Below, one piece after another: positions 8,493-16,991 of a stretch of 64,000 bases of DNA. Source of the stretch: Arthrobacter sp. ISL-95. GTDB lineage: Bacteria > Actinomycetota > Actinomycetes > Actinomycetales > Micrococcaceae. The stretch lies in assembly GCF_018613695.1 (NCBI RefSeq), contig NZ_JAGGPR010000003.1:334372-398371 (forward strand), given 5' to 3'. The position numbers and the translations under genes were made by a program. The notes beneath the pieces are model-generated. The model worked only from the letters and a program-made list of their open reading frames with translations, did no database searches and was not told the DNA's origin. How positions within the stretch are numbered: position 1 is the stretch's first letter; each line of letters opens with the position of its first letter.

Positions 8493-9353
8493 CTAGAAAA
8501 GGTCGGCGTGGCCCATGGCCACCAGGTTGTCGTACGAGGTCTGGAGTGCATCCCAGACGGTCCGGCCATACAGTTCGTCCTGCTCCACCAGGAGATACCG
8601 GGCACCTGCAGCTATGGCGGCAGGAATGATGGAGGGGAAGTCCAGGTTGCCCTCGCCCACTTCGGCGAACTGCACCACATTGCGGAACTCGGCCATGAAC
8701 CCGGGGAAGTCGCCCTTCTCCAGGAGCCCGAATGACGATTCCGGCATCTGACCGATCCTGTAGTCCTTGAGGTGCACCATGGCAGTATTGCCGGCGTACT
8801 TTTCGAGGGTCCGCACGGGGTCCAGGCCACCGCGCTGCACCCAGTGGACGTCAATCTCCATGCCCATGGCCGGGGAGTTTTCGGCGATGATGTCCAGCAT
8901 GTATTTGCCATCGAACTTTGCGAACTCGATGTGGTGGTTGTGGTAGTACAAGCTGATGCCGTGTTCCTGCAGCCGCTCGGCATAACCGTTGGCTTGCTTG
9001 GCAAATTCAACCACCGAGTCCAGTGATTTCATGGCCCCGAACGGAAGCATCCCGATGCGCAGCAGCGAGCTGTCCAGCCGCTTGGCGTCGTCCACGATCT
9101 TGTCGAAGTTGTCCGCCAGTGATTCCACAGGCATGCCTTTGCGGCCTTCAATGTTGACCGAAAGCGCGGCGATGTCCATGCCCAGCTCCGTGCGGGAGCG
9201 CTCCAGTTCGCCCACGTTCTCCGGGGTCATGGGGATCTGGGAAATCTCGACGGCGTTATAGCCGATCGCGCTGACCTTGCGGAGCGTTTCGAATGCTCCA
9301 ACGTCAGCAAAACTGTTCTTCAGCATCATGGCTTGGACGCCTATAGTGGCCAC
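8493..9353 (-). CDS. Sugar isomerase/epimerase, AP endonuclease 2 (xylose-isomerase-like TIM barrel) family
   Basis: This 286-residue TIM barrel has the metal-ligand pattern of the family: YYHNHHIEF, then EIDVHWVQRGG, VHLKDYRIG and FAEVGEGNLDF, with EQDELYGRT near the C-terminus. The start is GTG with GGAGG 5 bases upstream. It is probably cytoplasmic and acts next to the Gfo/Idh/MocA dehydrogenase encoded 42 bases downstream. Family members are 3-keto-sugar epimerases, hydroxypyruvate isomerases, inosose dehydratases or deglycosidase subunits, and the sequence alone does not choose between these. Confidence 0.8.
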   Translation of the reverse strand: MATIGVQAMMLKNSFADVGAFETLRKVSAIGYNAVEISQIPMTPENVGELERSRTELGMDIAALSVNIEGRKGMPVESLADNFDKIVDDAKRLDSSLLRIGMLPFGAMKSLDSVVEFAKQANGYAERLQEHGISLYYHNHHIEFAKFDGKYMLDIIAENSPAMGMEIDVHWVQRGGLDPVRTLEKYAGNTAMVHLKDYRIGQMPESSFGLLEKGDFPGFMAEFRNVVQFAEVGEGNLDFPSIIPAAIAAGARYLLVEQDELYGRTVWDALQTSYDNLVAMGHADLF

Positions 9354-9415
9354 TTTTTCCTCCGGGGTTTCCGGGCCCTTCCAGGCCCTGGATGTGTGTT
9401 GGGATGCGGGGCTGT

Positions 9416-10303
9416 TCAGGCCACGGCACCTTGCTGTTCGGTTTGGCTGTGTTGGTTGGCAAGCAAGCGGTGGCGGTCTGCCCGGCGTTGTTCCTGCCGG
9501 TCCGGATCGGGCACGGGCGAGGCCAGCAGCAGCCGTTGGGTGTAAGGGTGCTCGGGATCGCGGGTGACTACCTCGGCGGGGCCTTGTTCCACGATCTCGC
9601 CGTGGTACATGACGGCCACCCGGTGGCTGATGTGCCTCACGACGTCGAGGTCGTGCGAGACAAACAAATACGAAACGCCAGTGTCCTTCTGGATCTGCAG
9701 GAAGAGGTCCAGCACGCGGGCCTGGGTGGAGAGGTCCAGTGCGCTGACAGGTTCGTCGCAGACAATGAGCTTCGGGGACAGGGCGAGAGCCCGTGCAATC
9801 GCAACGCGCTGGCGCTGGCCGCCGCTGAACTCACGTGGCAGCCGGTGGATCGCGTCCGTCGGCAGGCCCACCTGGTCCAACAGTTCCTTGACACGTTTCT
9901 TGGCCGCCGCAGGCGCCATGCCTTGCACGCCTAGCGGCTCAGCGAGGATGTCGCCGATTTCCAGCGCCGGGTTCAGCGAGGTGTACGGGTCCTGGAAAAC
10001 CACTTGCAGGTCACGGCTGAGCGTCCGGCGTTCCTTGCGGGACGCGTTGCTGATGTCGTTGCCCTCGAAGATCACCTTTCCGGCGGTGACCGGTGCCAAG
10101 CCCAGGACGGCGCGGCCCAGTGTGGTCTTGCCCGAACCTGACTCCCCCACCAAACCCAGGGTTTCGCCCTGGCCGATGGTGATGTTGATATCCGTCAGCG
10201 CCCGGAAAGGTTTGGCCCGGAACCGCTTGCTGGGGTATTCCACCACCAGGTTCTCCACGGACAGGAGCGGGGACTTCTGCGATGAGTCAAGAGAGGCGCT
10301 CAT
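9416..10303 (-). CDS. ABC transporter ATP-binding protein, oligopeptide/glycoside type (OppF-like)
   Basis: This 295-residue ATPase has Walker A GESGSGKTT near residue 55, the ABC signature EFSGGQRQRVAIARAL and Walker B LIVCDEPVSALD, followed by the OppF-type tail HPYTQRLLLASPVPDPD. It overlaps the upstream permease-ATPase gene by an ATGA, so it is co-translated. With the ATPase half of that fusion it forms the nucleotide-binding pair of a family-5 solute-binding-protein importer. Such importers carry peptides, nickel or oligosaccharides; the sugar-enzyme neighbours favour a glycoside. Confidence 0.9.
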   Translation of the reverse strand: MSASLDSSQKSPLLSVENLVVEYPSKRFRAKPFRALTDINITIGQGETLGLVGESGSGKTTLGRAVLGLAPVTAGKVIFEGNDISNASRKERRTLSRDLQVVFQDPYTSLNPALEIGDILAEPLGVQGMAPAAAKKRVKELLDQVGLPTDAIHRLPREFSGGQRQRVAIARALALSPKLIVCDEPVSALDLSTQARVLDLFLQIQKDTGVSYLFVSHDLDVVRHISHRVAVMYHGEIVEQGPAEVVTRDPEHPYTQRLLLASPVPDPDRQEQRRADRHRLLANQHSQTEQQGAVA

Positions 10304-12204
10304 GCCACCGGCTCCTTCTGTGCTGCTGATCCGGACTGTGCTGCCGATCCAGCCTTCGATACAAGCATGGTCATGGGGGTCTTGCCTTCGAGCATGGACC
10401 TCAGCAGGGTCTGCGTGTATGGCTCCTTCGGGTTCCGGAGGATCTCGCGGACGGTTCCTTCTTCCACGAGCCGGCCATTCTGCATCACGGCCACGCGATC
10501 ACAGAGATCGGCGACTACGCCGAAGTTGTGGGTCACCAGGATCACGCCGATGTTCAGGCGTTGCTGCAGCTCGCGCAGCAGGTCCAGCACATCGGCCTGC
10601 ACGGTGACGTCCAAGGCGGTGGTGGGTTCGTCAGCAATCACCAGGTCCGGTTCGCAGCTGATGGCACCGGCGATCAGTACACGCTGGGCCATGCCGCCGG
10701 AGACCTCGTGCGGGTAAGCGTTGAAAGTGCGTTCCGGGTTGGCAATGCCGACGTCGGTGAGCAGCTTTAGCGCGCGCTGGCGGGCTTCTGCCTTGGAGAC
10801 TCCCAGGACACGGACCATGGGGGTGACCAACTGGTAGCCGATGGTGAAGGCAGGGTCCAGGTTGCTCATGGGTTCCTGCGGAATGTAGGAGATCCGCTTG
10901 CCGCGCAGCTTGGACAGCCTTTCCTGGCTGACGCGGTCATCGCCGGGAGCCACCGTGTAGTTGCCATCGAACTGGATGGAACCGCCCACAATCCGTGCGT
11001 TGTCCGGCAGCAGGCCCAGAATGGAGAACGCGGTCTGGGACTTGCCCGAACCCGATTCGCCCACGATCCCCAGGATTTCGCCGCGGTCCACGTGGAACGA
11101 GACGTCGTCCACTACCTTCTTGATGGAGCCGTCAGCCTGCGGATAGCCGACGCCGAGATTGGTCACCTTCACCAAGTGGTGCTCGGTTCCGGCGTCGACG
11201 GCGGCCACGGACTTCCGTGACTGGCGCGCCTTGGCGGGGGCCGGCGTCGTGCTTTCTGCTGTTGCAAGGGCCCGCTTTTTGCGGTGCTTGATCTTTTCGC
11301 CGTCCTCCAGGGCGTCGCGGATGGCGTTGCCGAGGAGGACCAGACCGCCGATGGTGAGCGCCATGGCCAGTGCGGGCCAGAGCAGCAAGGTAGGCGTGAG
11401 ATAGACGTTCTTGAAGCCTTCGGAGAGCATGACGCCCCAGGTGGCTTTGGTGGGATCACCCAAGCCCAGGAATTCGAGGCCGGACTGGATGGCGATGGCA
11501 ACCCCGGCGATTGCGGCGGTTTGGATGATGATGGGTGCGCGTACCACGGAGAAGATGTGGCGGGCGATGATGCTCAGATCGGACAGGCCGGAGACCCGGG
11601 CGGCGTCCACGTAAAGCTCGTTCCGGACCGACTGCACTGCGGTGCGGGTGAGCCGGAAGTAGGAAGGACTGATCAGCACTCCGAAAGCGATCATGGAGAT
11701 CCATACTGAAGGCCCGAAGGCTGCACGGATGGTGAGCAGAACGATCAGGCCGGGCAGGCTCATGAGGATGCTGACTACCCAGTTGGAGACAGCTTCGAAC
11801 TTACCCGCGTAGTAGCCCGCAATCAGCCCTGCCGGGAGTCCGATTGCAATTGCAACACCGGCGCAAAGCAGCGCTGACAACAACGTCAGCTGAGCGCCGA
11901 AGAGCAAGCGGCTCCAAGTATCCCGCCCCGCGCTGTCCGTCCCCATGATGTTGACAGAATCAGGAGCGGCCAGGGTCTTGGAAATATTGGCGAAGTTCTC
12001 TTCGAACGGCGCGATTAACGGCGCCAGGATGGCCAGCGCAGCGATTGTCACCAGGATCACCAGCGAGGCGATGCCCATGGGGTTCTTCAGGAGGCGGCGC
12101 ATCACGGTGGAACGGACCACCGTGCCGCTCTGGCCTGATTCGGGCTTCGCTGCCAGGCCCATGGAGTCTGCGGATACTGCTGCTGAATCTACGGAGTCGC
12201 TCAT
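10300..12204 (-). CDS. Fused ABC transporter permease and ATPase (OppC-OppD type)
   Basis: One 634-residue chain combines two transporter parts. Residues about 35-310 are an OppC-type permease with several membrane spans and the inner-membrane coupling loop ELYVDAARVSGLSDLSIIARH. After a basic, alanine-rich linker (KHRKKRALATAES), residues about 345-615 are an ATPase with GESGSGKSQT, EVSGGMAQRVLIAG and LVIADEPTTALD. The start ATG (12202-12204) overlaps the upstream permease stop in an ATGA; a frame nine codons longer has no support. The fusion fixes one permease to one ATPase. Similar fusions occur in other actinobacteria (recalled, not searched). Confidence 0.88.
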   Translation of the reverse strand: MSDSVDSAAVSADSMGLAAKPESGQSGTVVRSTVMRRLLKNPMGIASLVILVTIAALAILAPLIAPFEENFANISKTLAAPDSVNIMGTDSAGRDTWSRLLFGAQLTLLSALLCAGVAIAIGLPAGLIAGYYAGKFEAVSNWVVSILMSLPGLIVLLTIRAAFGPSVWISMIAFGVLISPSYFRLTRTAVQSVRNELYVDAARVSGLSDLSIIARHIFSVVRAPIIIQTAAIAGVAIAIQSGLEFLGLGDPTKATWGVMLSEGFKNVYLTPTLLLWPALAMALTIGGLVLLGNAIRDALEDGEKIKHRKKRALATAESTTPAPAKARQSRKSVAAVDAGTEHHLVKVTNLGVGYPQADGSIKKVVDDVSFHVDRGEILGIVGESGSGKSQTAFSILGLLPDNARIVGGSIQFDGNYTVAPGDDRVSQERLSKLRGKRISYIPQEPMSNLDPAFTIGYQLVTPMVRVLGVSKAEARQRALKLLTDVGIANPERTFNAYPHEVSGGMAQRVLIAGAISCEPDLVIADEPTTALDVTVQADVLDLLRELQQRLNIGVILVTHNFGVVADLCDRVAVMQNGRLVEEGTVREILRNPKEPYTQTLLRSMLEGKTPMTMLVSKAGSAAQSGSAAQKEPVA

Positions 12205-13142
12205 GAGACACGTACTTTCGGGTTGAGCCAACCATTGAGGATGTCCACCAGGAGGTTCACGACGATGACCACCACCACGGTGTACATCACCACTCCCATG
12301 ACCACGGGAAGATCAGTTTGGGTGGTAGCGGCAACGGCCAGCGGACCCATTCCCGGGAGGGCGAAGATCTGCTCGATGATCACCACACCACCCAGCATGC
12401 CGATCAGCTGCAGGCTCAAGACCGTAAGACCCGCGGGTGCAGCGCTGCGGAGCACGTGCTTGAAGAGGATTTCGCGCTCGCCGATGCCGCGGCTGCGCAG
12501 CGTCCGGACGTAGTCACGCTCAAGCTGCTTGATCACGGCGGAGCGGATCTGTTGGGCGCCGCCTGTCACACCGTTGATCAGCAACGCGATCACGGGAAGG
12601 GTCATGGAATAGACCCAGGCCTCCGGACCCGCCTCCGGGGAGATGGTGCTGGTGGCGGGGAAGAAACCCAGCTGGATGGCCAGGATGGTTACCAGGAACA
12701 CGCCGATTACATACCCGGGGATGGAGTCCCCAACGATCGCGCCAATCTGGACTACCCTGTCCACCCAGCCGCGCTTCACGGCTGCGGCAACACCGATCAG
12801 TGCTGCGCAGATGGCGATCAGGATCATTGCGGTGAAAACCATGGTCATGGTCACCGGGATGCGGGTGGCCAGGGAGTTTGCCACCGGCTCCGAGGTGAAC
12901 CAGGAGGCTCCAAGGTTGCCGGTGAGGGCATCGCCCAACCAGGCGAAGTAGCGGACAAAGAGTGGCTGGTCGAGGCCCAGTTCCTGTTCCTTCAAGACAA
13001 CCTGTTCAGGTGTTGCCTGATCCCCCAGGATGTTCTGGGCAATACTTCCGCTGGAGGTGTACAGCAGGGTGAAGGTGAGGACCGAGACTACGAACAACAC
13101 CACCAGACCACTGCCCAGTCTTTTCGCAATGAACTTGATCAT
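12201..13142 (-). CDS. ABC transporter permease (OppB type)
   Basis: This 313-residue inner-membrane permease begins MIKFIAKRLGSGLVVLFVVSVLTF, the usual first span of OppB/DppB proteins. It has the periplasmic GDQATPEQV segment, about six membrane helices and the coupling loop QLERDYVRTLRSRGIGEREILFKHVLR. It starts 5 bases after the solute-binding-protein stop and overlaps the next gene by 4 bases. It pairs with the permease half of the fused protein. Confidence 0.9.
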   Translation of the reverse strand: MIKFIAKRLGSGLVVLFVVSVLTFTLLYTSSGSIAQNILGDQATPEQVVLKEQELGLDQPLFVRYFAWLGDALTGNLGASWFTSEPVANSLATRIPVTMTMVFTAMILIAICAALIGVAAAVKRGWVDRVVQIGAIVGDSIPGYVIGVFLVTILAIQLGFFPATSTISPEAGPEAWVYSMTLPVIALLINGVTGGAQQIRSAVIKQLERDYVRTLRSRGIGEREILFKHVLRSAAPAGLTVLSLQLIGMLGGVVIIEQIFALPGMGPLAVAATTQTDLPVVMGVVMYTVVVVIVVNLLVDILNGWLNPKVRVS

Positions 13143-13147
13143 GGTTC

Positions 13148-14686
13148 CTACTTGGCGGGCGAGTAGTTGTAGATGGACGGAACGGCCTGCTGGACCTGCG
13201 GGACCACGTTCACTTTGTCGTTGTGGTAATACATCTGGTTTACGCGGAACAGCGGGGCGAACCAGGCTTGTTCCACCACGTATTTATTGACTTCCTGGGC
13301 CAGCTTGCCGGCCTCAGCACCACCGGTGCGCACGGCCGCGATCTTGGCCTCAAGCTCAGGGGTGGTGGTCTTGAACGGGTTGTAGAGGGCCTTGGTGGAG
13401 ACGATCTGGTCGATCGCCACAGTGGGCTCACCCTGGAAGAGGTTGAAGAAGAGCGCGGGGTACTTCTGGGCGGCAACGTCAGAAGTGAAGGTGTTGGTGA
13501 TGGCTGCACCCGGGTTCAGCGTAATTCCCACGTCTGCAAGCTGCTGCTTCATGACGGAGATCAGGGTTTCCGCGCCGGGAAGGGTGGGAACTTCGAAGCT
13601 GACCTTGCCCTCGAATCCGGATTCCTTCAGGAGCTGCTTGGCTTTCTCGGGATCATAGCTGTAGTAGTTCTCCAGCTCCTCGGTCCAGGCACCGCTGTCC
13701 TTGCCAAATGGCTGCGTGGTGGCAGTGCCCTGGCCCAGCATGACCTGATCCAGGATGGTCTTCCGGTCAAAGGCGTGGTTGATGGCCTGGCGGACCTTAA
13801 GATTGGCCAGGGCCGGGTTCTTAGTGCCGTCACGGTCCAGAAGAAGCAGGCCGGACCAGTCAACCTGGTTGGTTTCGAGCTTCATCTTGGCGCCCTCGGC
13901 CTGCTTGCCGTTCTTGGGGTCCAGCAGCGTGGCGTCGATCTGGCCGGACACCAGCGCATTGGTGCGGGCCGTGGGGTCAAGGAGGACCTTGAGGGTTAGC
14001 TTCTTGTACTTCTGGAGGTCCTTGTTCCAGTAACCCTCGCGTGCGGTAAAGACTGTCTGGGAATCCTTGACGGAGGCTGCCTTATCCATCACGTACGGGC
14101 CGGAGCCTACCGGGACGGTCTTGATGGCATCGGTGCCCAGTGCTGCGGGGCTTCCCATCAGGCCCGCGGCCTGGCTCAGGAAGTATTCAAGGGCCGGCTC
14201 CGGTGCGCTGAGGTTGATGTCGATGGTGTCGGCGTCCACCACTGCGACGTCGGAAACTGAACCCAGTTGGGCCATCTGCGGGCCGTTGGCCTTCTTGAAG
14301 TGGTCCATGTTGGCTTTGGCGGCAGCAGCGTCGAACTTGGCTCCGTCGCTGAACGTGACGTCCGTGCGGAGGTCAACAGTGAGCTTGGTGTTGGTGTCGT
14401 TGTACTTCCAGGCGGTTGCCAGCATGGGGCTGAGCTTGCCGTCCGGTTCGCGGAGGATCAGGGAGTCGTAGGCTGCCTGATACGGCTGGAGGGCGTGGCC
14501 TACGTGAGCCTGCGCCGGGTCCCAGGAGGTAAGGTCCCGCAGGGTGCCCAGCGTCAGGGCGGTGACGGTCTTGGTGCCGCTGGTGGAACCAGTTCCGGCG
14601 CCGGCATTCCCGCCGCCACAGGCGGTGAGCGCCAGGGAGGCGCTAAGTACGATGGCGGCTGCTGCCGCCTTGGGACCTAACTTCAT
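13148..14686 (-). CDS. Family 5 extracellular solute-binding lipoprotein
   Basis: This 512-residue binding protein carries a lipoprotein signal: basic start, hydrophobic core and lipobox LTAC with Cys23, then a Gly/Ser/Thr-rich tether. The body is an SBP_bac_5 (OppA/DppA) fold with DLTSWDPAQAHVG, ATAWKYNDTNTKLTVDLR and NLKVRQAINHAFDRKTI. The site AGGAG lies 7 bases before the ATG. It is the first gene of the leftward operon that ends at the 7235-7274 terminator. A LacI-type operator lies about 110 bases upstream. The ligand is probably a glycoside or oligosaccharide (inference from neighbours); peptide binding cannot be excluded. Confidence 0.9.
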   Translation of the reverse strand: MKLGPKAAAAAIVLSASLALTACGGGNAGAGTGSTSGTKTVTALTLGTLRDLTSWDPAQAHVGHALQPYQAAYDSLILREPDGKLSPMLATAWKYNDTNTKLTVDLRTDVTFSDGAKFDAAAAKANMDHFKKANGPQMAQLGSVSDVAVVDADTIDINLSAPEPALEYFLSQAAGLMGSPAALGTDAIKTVPVGSGPYVMDKAASVKDSQTVFTAREGYWNKDLQKYKKLTLKVLLDPTARTNALVSGQIDATLLDPKNGKQAEGAKMKLETNQVDWSGLLLLDRDGTKNPALANLKVRQAINHAFDRKTILDQVMLGQGTATTQPFGKDSGAWTEELENYYSYDPEKAKQLLKESGFEGKVSFEVPTLPGAETLISVMKQQLADVGITLNPGAAITNTFTSDVAAQKYPALFFNLFQGEPTVAIDQIVSTKALYNPFKTTTPELEAKIAAVRTGGAEAGKLAQEVNKYVVEQAWFAPLFRVNQMYYHNDKVNVVPQVQQAVPSIYNYSPAK

Positions 14687-14791
14687 TGTTGGCTCCTACT
14701 GAGTCTTTGCCTGATGCGAGTCAGAGCTTGGGGCGTGTGGCCTGCACCACACTTTTCTGAGGTGTGAGTTTTACAGTACGGACTTTGCGCG

Positions 14792-14837
14792 ATCTTGGCA
14801 ACCGATTGTCAAAAGTTTCTTAGATTGTTGCCAAGAT
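14792..14837. promoter_or_regulatory. LacI-type operator region of the transporter operon
   Basis: TTGGCAACCGATTGTCAA at 14795-14812 is an imperfect LacI palindrome with a -35-like TTGACA on the minus strand. The word ATCTTGGCAAC (14792-14802) returns inverted as GTTGCCAAGAT (14827-14837) after 24 bases, so a second half-site faces the first. The region lies between the solute-binding-protein gene and the upstream dehydrogenase gene. No clear -10 was found. Confidence 0.55.
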
Positions 14838-14855
14838 GGCACCCGAGGGTGGTTC

Positions 14856-15863
14856 TCAACCCACCCGGTCGGCCATCTCCGGGTAGCTTTGGGCATAGAT
14901 CTCCTTGATGATCCTCAAGGATTTTCCGGCTTCTGCGGGGTTGATCCAGAACGGCCCGGCCTCGTGGAGCTTGTTGTAGAAATCCGCGATCAGGAGCTCA
15001 TGGGACACACCCCAGTAGGACCTGCCACCGCTTTCAGCCACCCTCTCCGGGATGACATCAACCCTGCCGTCGGAGTAGCTCACCGTGAGGTCACCACGCA
15101 GGCTGAGCGTCGCCTTCTCTGTAACGATGTCCAAGGTAACCGGCGCATTCACCGCATTGGCCAGCGTTGCGTAGAAGACGCTTCGTGCACCGTTCACATG
15201 CTCGGCAACGAACTCCGCGGTGTCCTCCACCTCGATCACGCCGCCCAAGGAACGGGTGGACGCATGGCCTTCCACCTTGGCAACATCACCCACCAGCCAC
15301 TGCAGAAGGTCCACGGTGTGTATGGCCTGGTTCATCAGCAGACCGCCGCCGCCCTCCGCCCAGGTGCCGCGCCACGGGCGGCTGCGGTAGTAACTGCCGT
15401 CCCGGTGCCACATGACGGTTGCCGAGGCGCCGATCACCTGACCCAGCGTGCCGCCGTCGAGCAGTTCATGCATTGCTTGCGACGTCGCGTTGTAGCGGTT
15501 CTGGAAACAGACGGCGATCTTCGCATCGCTTCGCTCCGCAACGTCAATCAGCCGACGCCCCTCTGCCGAGGTGTGAGCCAGCGGCTTCTCAACAATGACG
15601 TTGACGCCGCGCTCCAAACAGTCGGCGGCCACCGAGGCGTGAAGGTGGTGCGGCGTACAAACATGCACGACGTCGGGACGCACCTTTTGGAGCATGTCCA
15701 GGTAGTCCGCGTAGCCGGTGACGCCGTGGGCGGCTGCCGCCGCTTCCAACCTCTCCGGATCGGTGTCGCAGACCGCCACTAAGTCGGCAGTTTCCATGGT
15801 GGCCAGTGCTGCGAAGTGGATGGTGGAGATATCACCGCAACCAATGACTGCTGCTGTAGGCAT
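14856..15863 (-). CDS. Gfo/Idh/MocA-family oxidoreductase (second copy)
   Basis: This 335-residue NAD(P)-dependent dehydrogenase has a Rossmann start AAVIGCGDISTIHFAALA, the EKP motif in VIVEKPLAHTSAEG near residue 93, and GGGLLMNQAIHTVDLLQWLVG as the substrate-domain block. AAGGAG lies 6 bases before the ATG. It follows the isomerase gene at 15911 by 47 bases in the same direction, making a second isomerase/dehydrogenase pair. It is separated from the transporter operon by about 170 bases holding a LacI-type operator. The substrate is unknown. Confidence 0.85.
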   Translation of the reverse strand: MPTAAVIGCGDISTIHFAALATMETADLVAVCDTDPERLEAAAAAHGVTGYADYLDMLQKVRPDVVHVCTPHHLHASVAADCLERGVNVIVEKPLAHTSAEGRRLIDVAERSDAKIAVCFQNRYNATSQAMHELLDGGTLGQVIGASATVMWHRDGSYYRSRPWRGTWAEGGGGLLMNQAIHTVDLLQWLVGDVAKVEGHASTRSLGGVIEVEDTAEFVAEHVNGARSVFYATLANAVNAPVTLDIVTEKATLSLRGDLTVSYSDGRVDVIPERVAESGGRSYWGVSHELLIADFYNKLHEAGPFWINPAEAGKSLRIIKEIYAQSYPEMADRVG

Positions 15864-15910
15864 ACCTGCTCCTTTGAAGGTTGATGCTGGGTAAGTTGGA
15901 TGCCGGGCCG

Positions 15911-16756
15911 TTAGGCCAGGGTTACGCCGTTCTTGACTGCGAGGCCCGCAAAGGCACGGGCTGCGATTCCGAAAGCAACCGGACCGGAGTATCCGCCGAG
16001 CTCGTGGGCGCTGGCCAGGTGGGGCTCAAGTGAAGCGAAGCCGGTGTAGCCGTCGGCGGCAAGGGCGCTGATGGTCGCGTCCAGCTCGCCGTCACCTTCG
16101 CCGGAAGGAACCACTTCGCCGGTGGCGGCGATTGCATCCTTAACCTGCAGGTACTCAAGGTATGGACGCAGGATGGCATAACCCTCGGTATAAGGCTTGA
16201 CGCCCACTTGGACGAAGTTGGCGTTGTCCCACGCCACCCGGAGCGCCGGCGAGTTGACCGTTTCCATGATGTCCAGGACGCGATCAGGGGTATCGCCGTA
16301 GATGCCCTTCTCGTTTTCGTGCAGCAGGACAATGCCGTGGGCTGCGGCTTCTGCAGACAGTGCGGACATGCGCTCCATGACGGCCTCACGGATGTCTTCC
16401 TGGCTCTGCTCCTCGCCGCGGTAGAAGGAGAAGATGCGGACGTACTTGGTGTCCAAGGCTTTGGCAACGGAGATGATCTGGCGAAGCCGGGTCACCTCAT
16501 GGTCCACGGGAAGGCTGACGTCCACCTTGCCAATGGGGCTGGCAACAGCTGAAACCTTGAGGCCACTCTCGTCCAGGATGTCCTTAAGCCGAAGCACAGC
16601 GTCATGCTCGAGTTCCGAAACATTGGTCCCCCACGCGCTGCGGACTTCGATGTGGCTCGCACCCAGAGCCAACAGCACTGCGGCCTGGATGGCGGGATCG
16701 GGGTCTACTTCGTCGCCGAAACCGGACAGGCTCCACACGGCGCTGGGTTGAGTCAC
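15911..16756 (-). CDS. Sugar isomerase/epimerase, AP endonuclease 2 family (second copy)
   Basis: This TIM-barrel protein of about 281 residues begins WSLSGFGDEVDPDP and carries family blocks LLHENEKGIYGDTPDRV, LRVAWDNANFVQVG, YLQVKDAIAA and FASLEPHL, which place the metal-binding Glu, Asp and His residues. GTG at 16754-16756 with AAGGAG 5 bases upstream is preferred over an ATG ten codons earlier, which would put the ribosome site inside the gene. It heads a two-gene unit with the 14856 dehydrogenase and has its own operator and promoter. Its distance from the 8493 paralogue suggests a different reaction on the same pathway (inference). Confidence 0.8.
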   Translation of the reverse strand: MTQPSAVWSLSGFGDEVDPDPAIQAAVLLALGASHIEVRSAWGTNVSELEHDAVLRLKDILDESGLKVSAVASPIGKVDVSLPVDHEVTRLRQIISVAKALDTKYVRIFSFYRGEEQSQEDIREAVMERMSALSAEAAAHGIVLLHENEKGIYGDTPDRVLDIMETVNSPALRVAWDNANFVQVGVKPYTEGYAILRPYLEYLQVKDAIAATGEVVPSGEGDGELDATISALAADGYTGFASLEPHLASAHELGGYSGPVAFGIAARAFAGLAVKNGVTLA

Positions 16757-16831
16757 GAAATCTCCTTGGTCGTCCTGTTGCGGCACACGAGGGGCGTGGT
16801 GACGCAGTTCACAGGCAGGTCTTGTCCCTCG

Positions 16832-16872
16832 AGTTTAGCCATCTTGGCACGGACTTGACAACCGATTGCCAT
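16832..16872 (-). promoter_or_regulatory. Promoter and LacI-type operator between isomerase and lacI genes
   Basis: TTGACAACCGATTGCCAT at 16855-16872 is a LacI-type palindrome. On the minus strand, TTGTCA (16856-16861), an 18-base spacer and TAAACT (16832-16837) make a promoter for the isomerase gene, with the operator over the -35. The same site lies about 85 bases before the divergent lacI gene and could serve autoregulation. Confidence 0.55.
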
Positions 16873-16928
16873 TATCTGCCGTCCTATGGCATCCTTGTTC
16901 AACGGTGTGGCAGTAGTCACAGCCGGAC

Positions 16929-16991
16929 GAATTGGTCGTTCTGAAAGGAACGCCTATGTCTGCCGTTCAGAGAGGAACGCCCATGGCGACG
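16929..16991 (+). repeat. Tandem duplication of the lacI translation start region
   Basis: Two adjacent 27-base units (from 16935 and from 16962) match at 21 of 27 positions. Each contains a ribosome-site-like AGGAACGCC followed by an ATG, at 16956 and at 16983, in the same frame. Either could initiate the protein. Confidence 0.6.
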
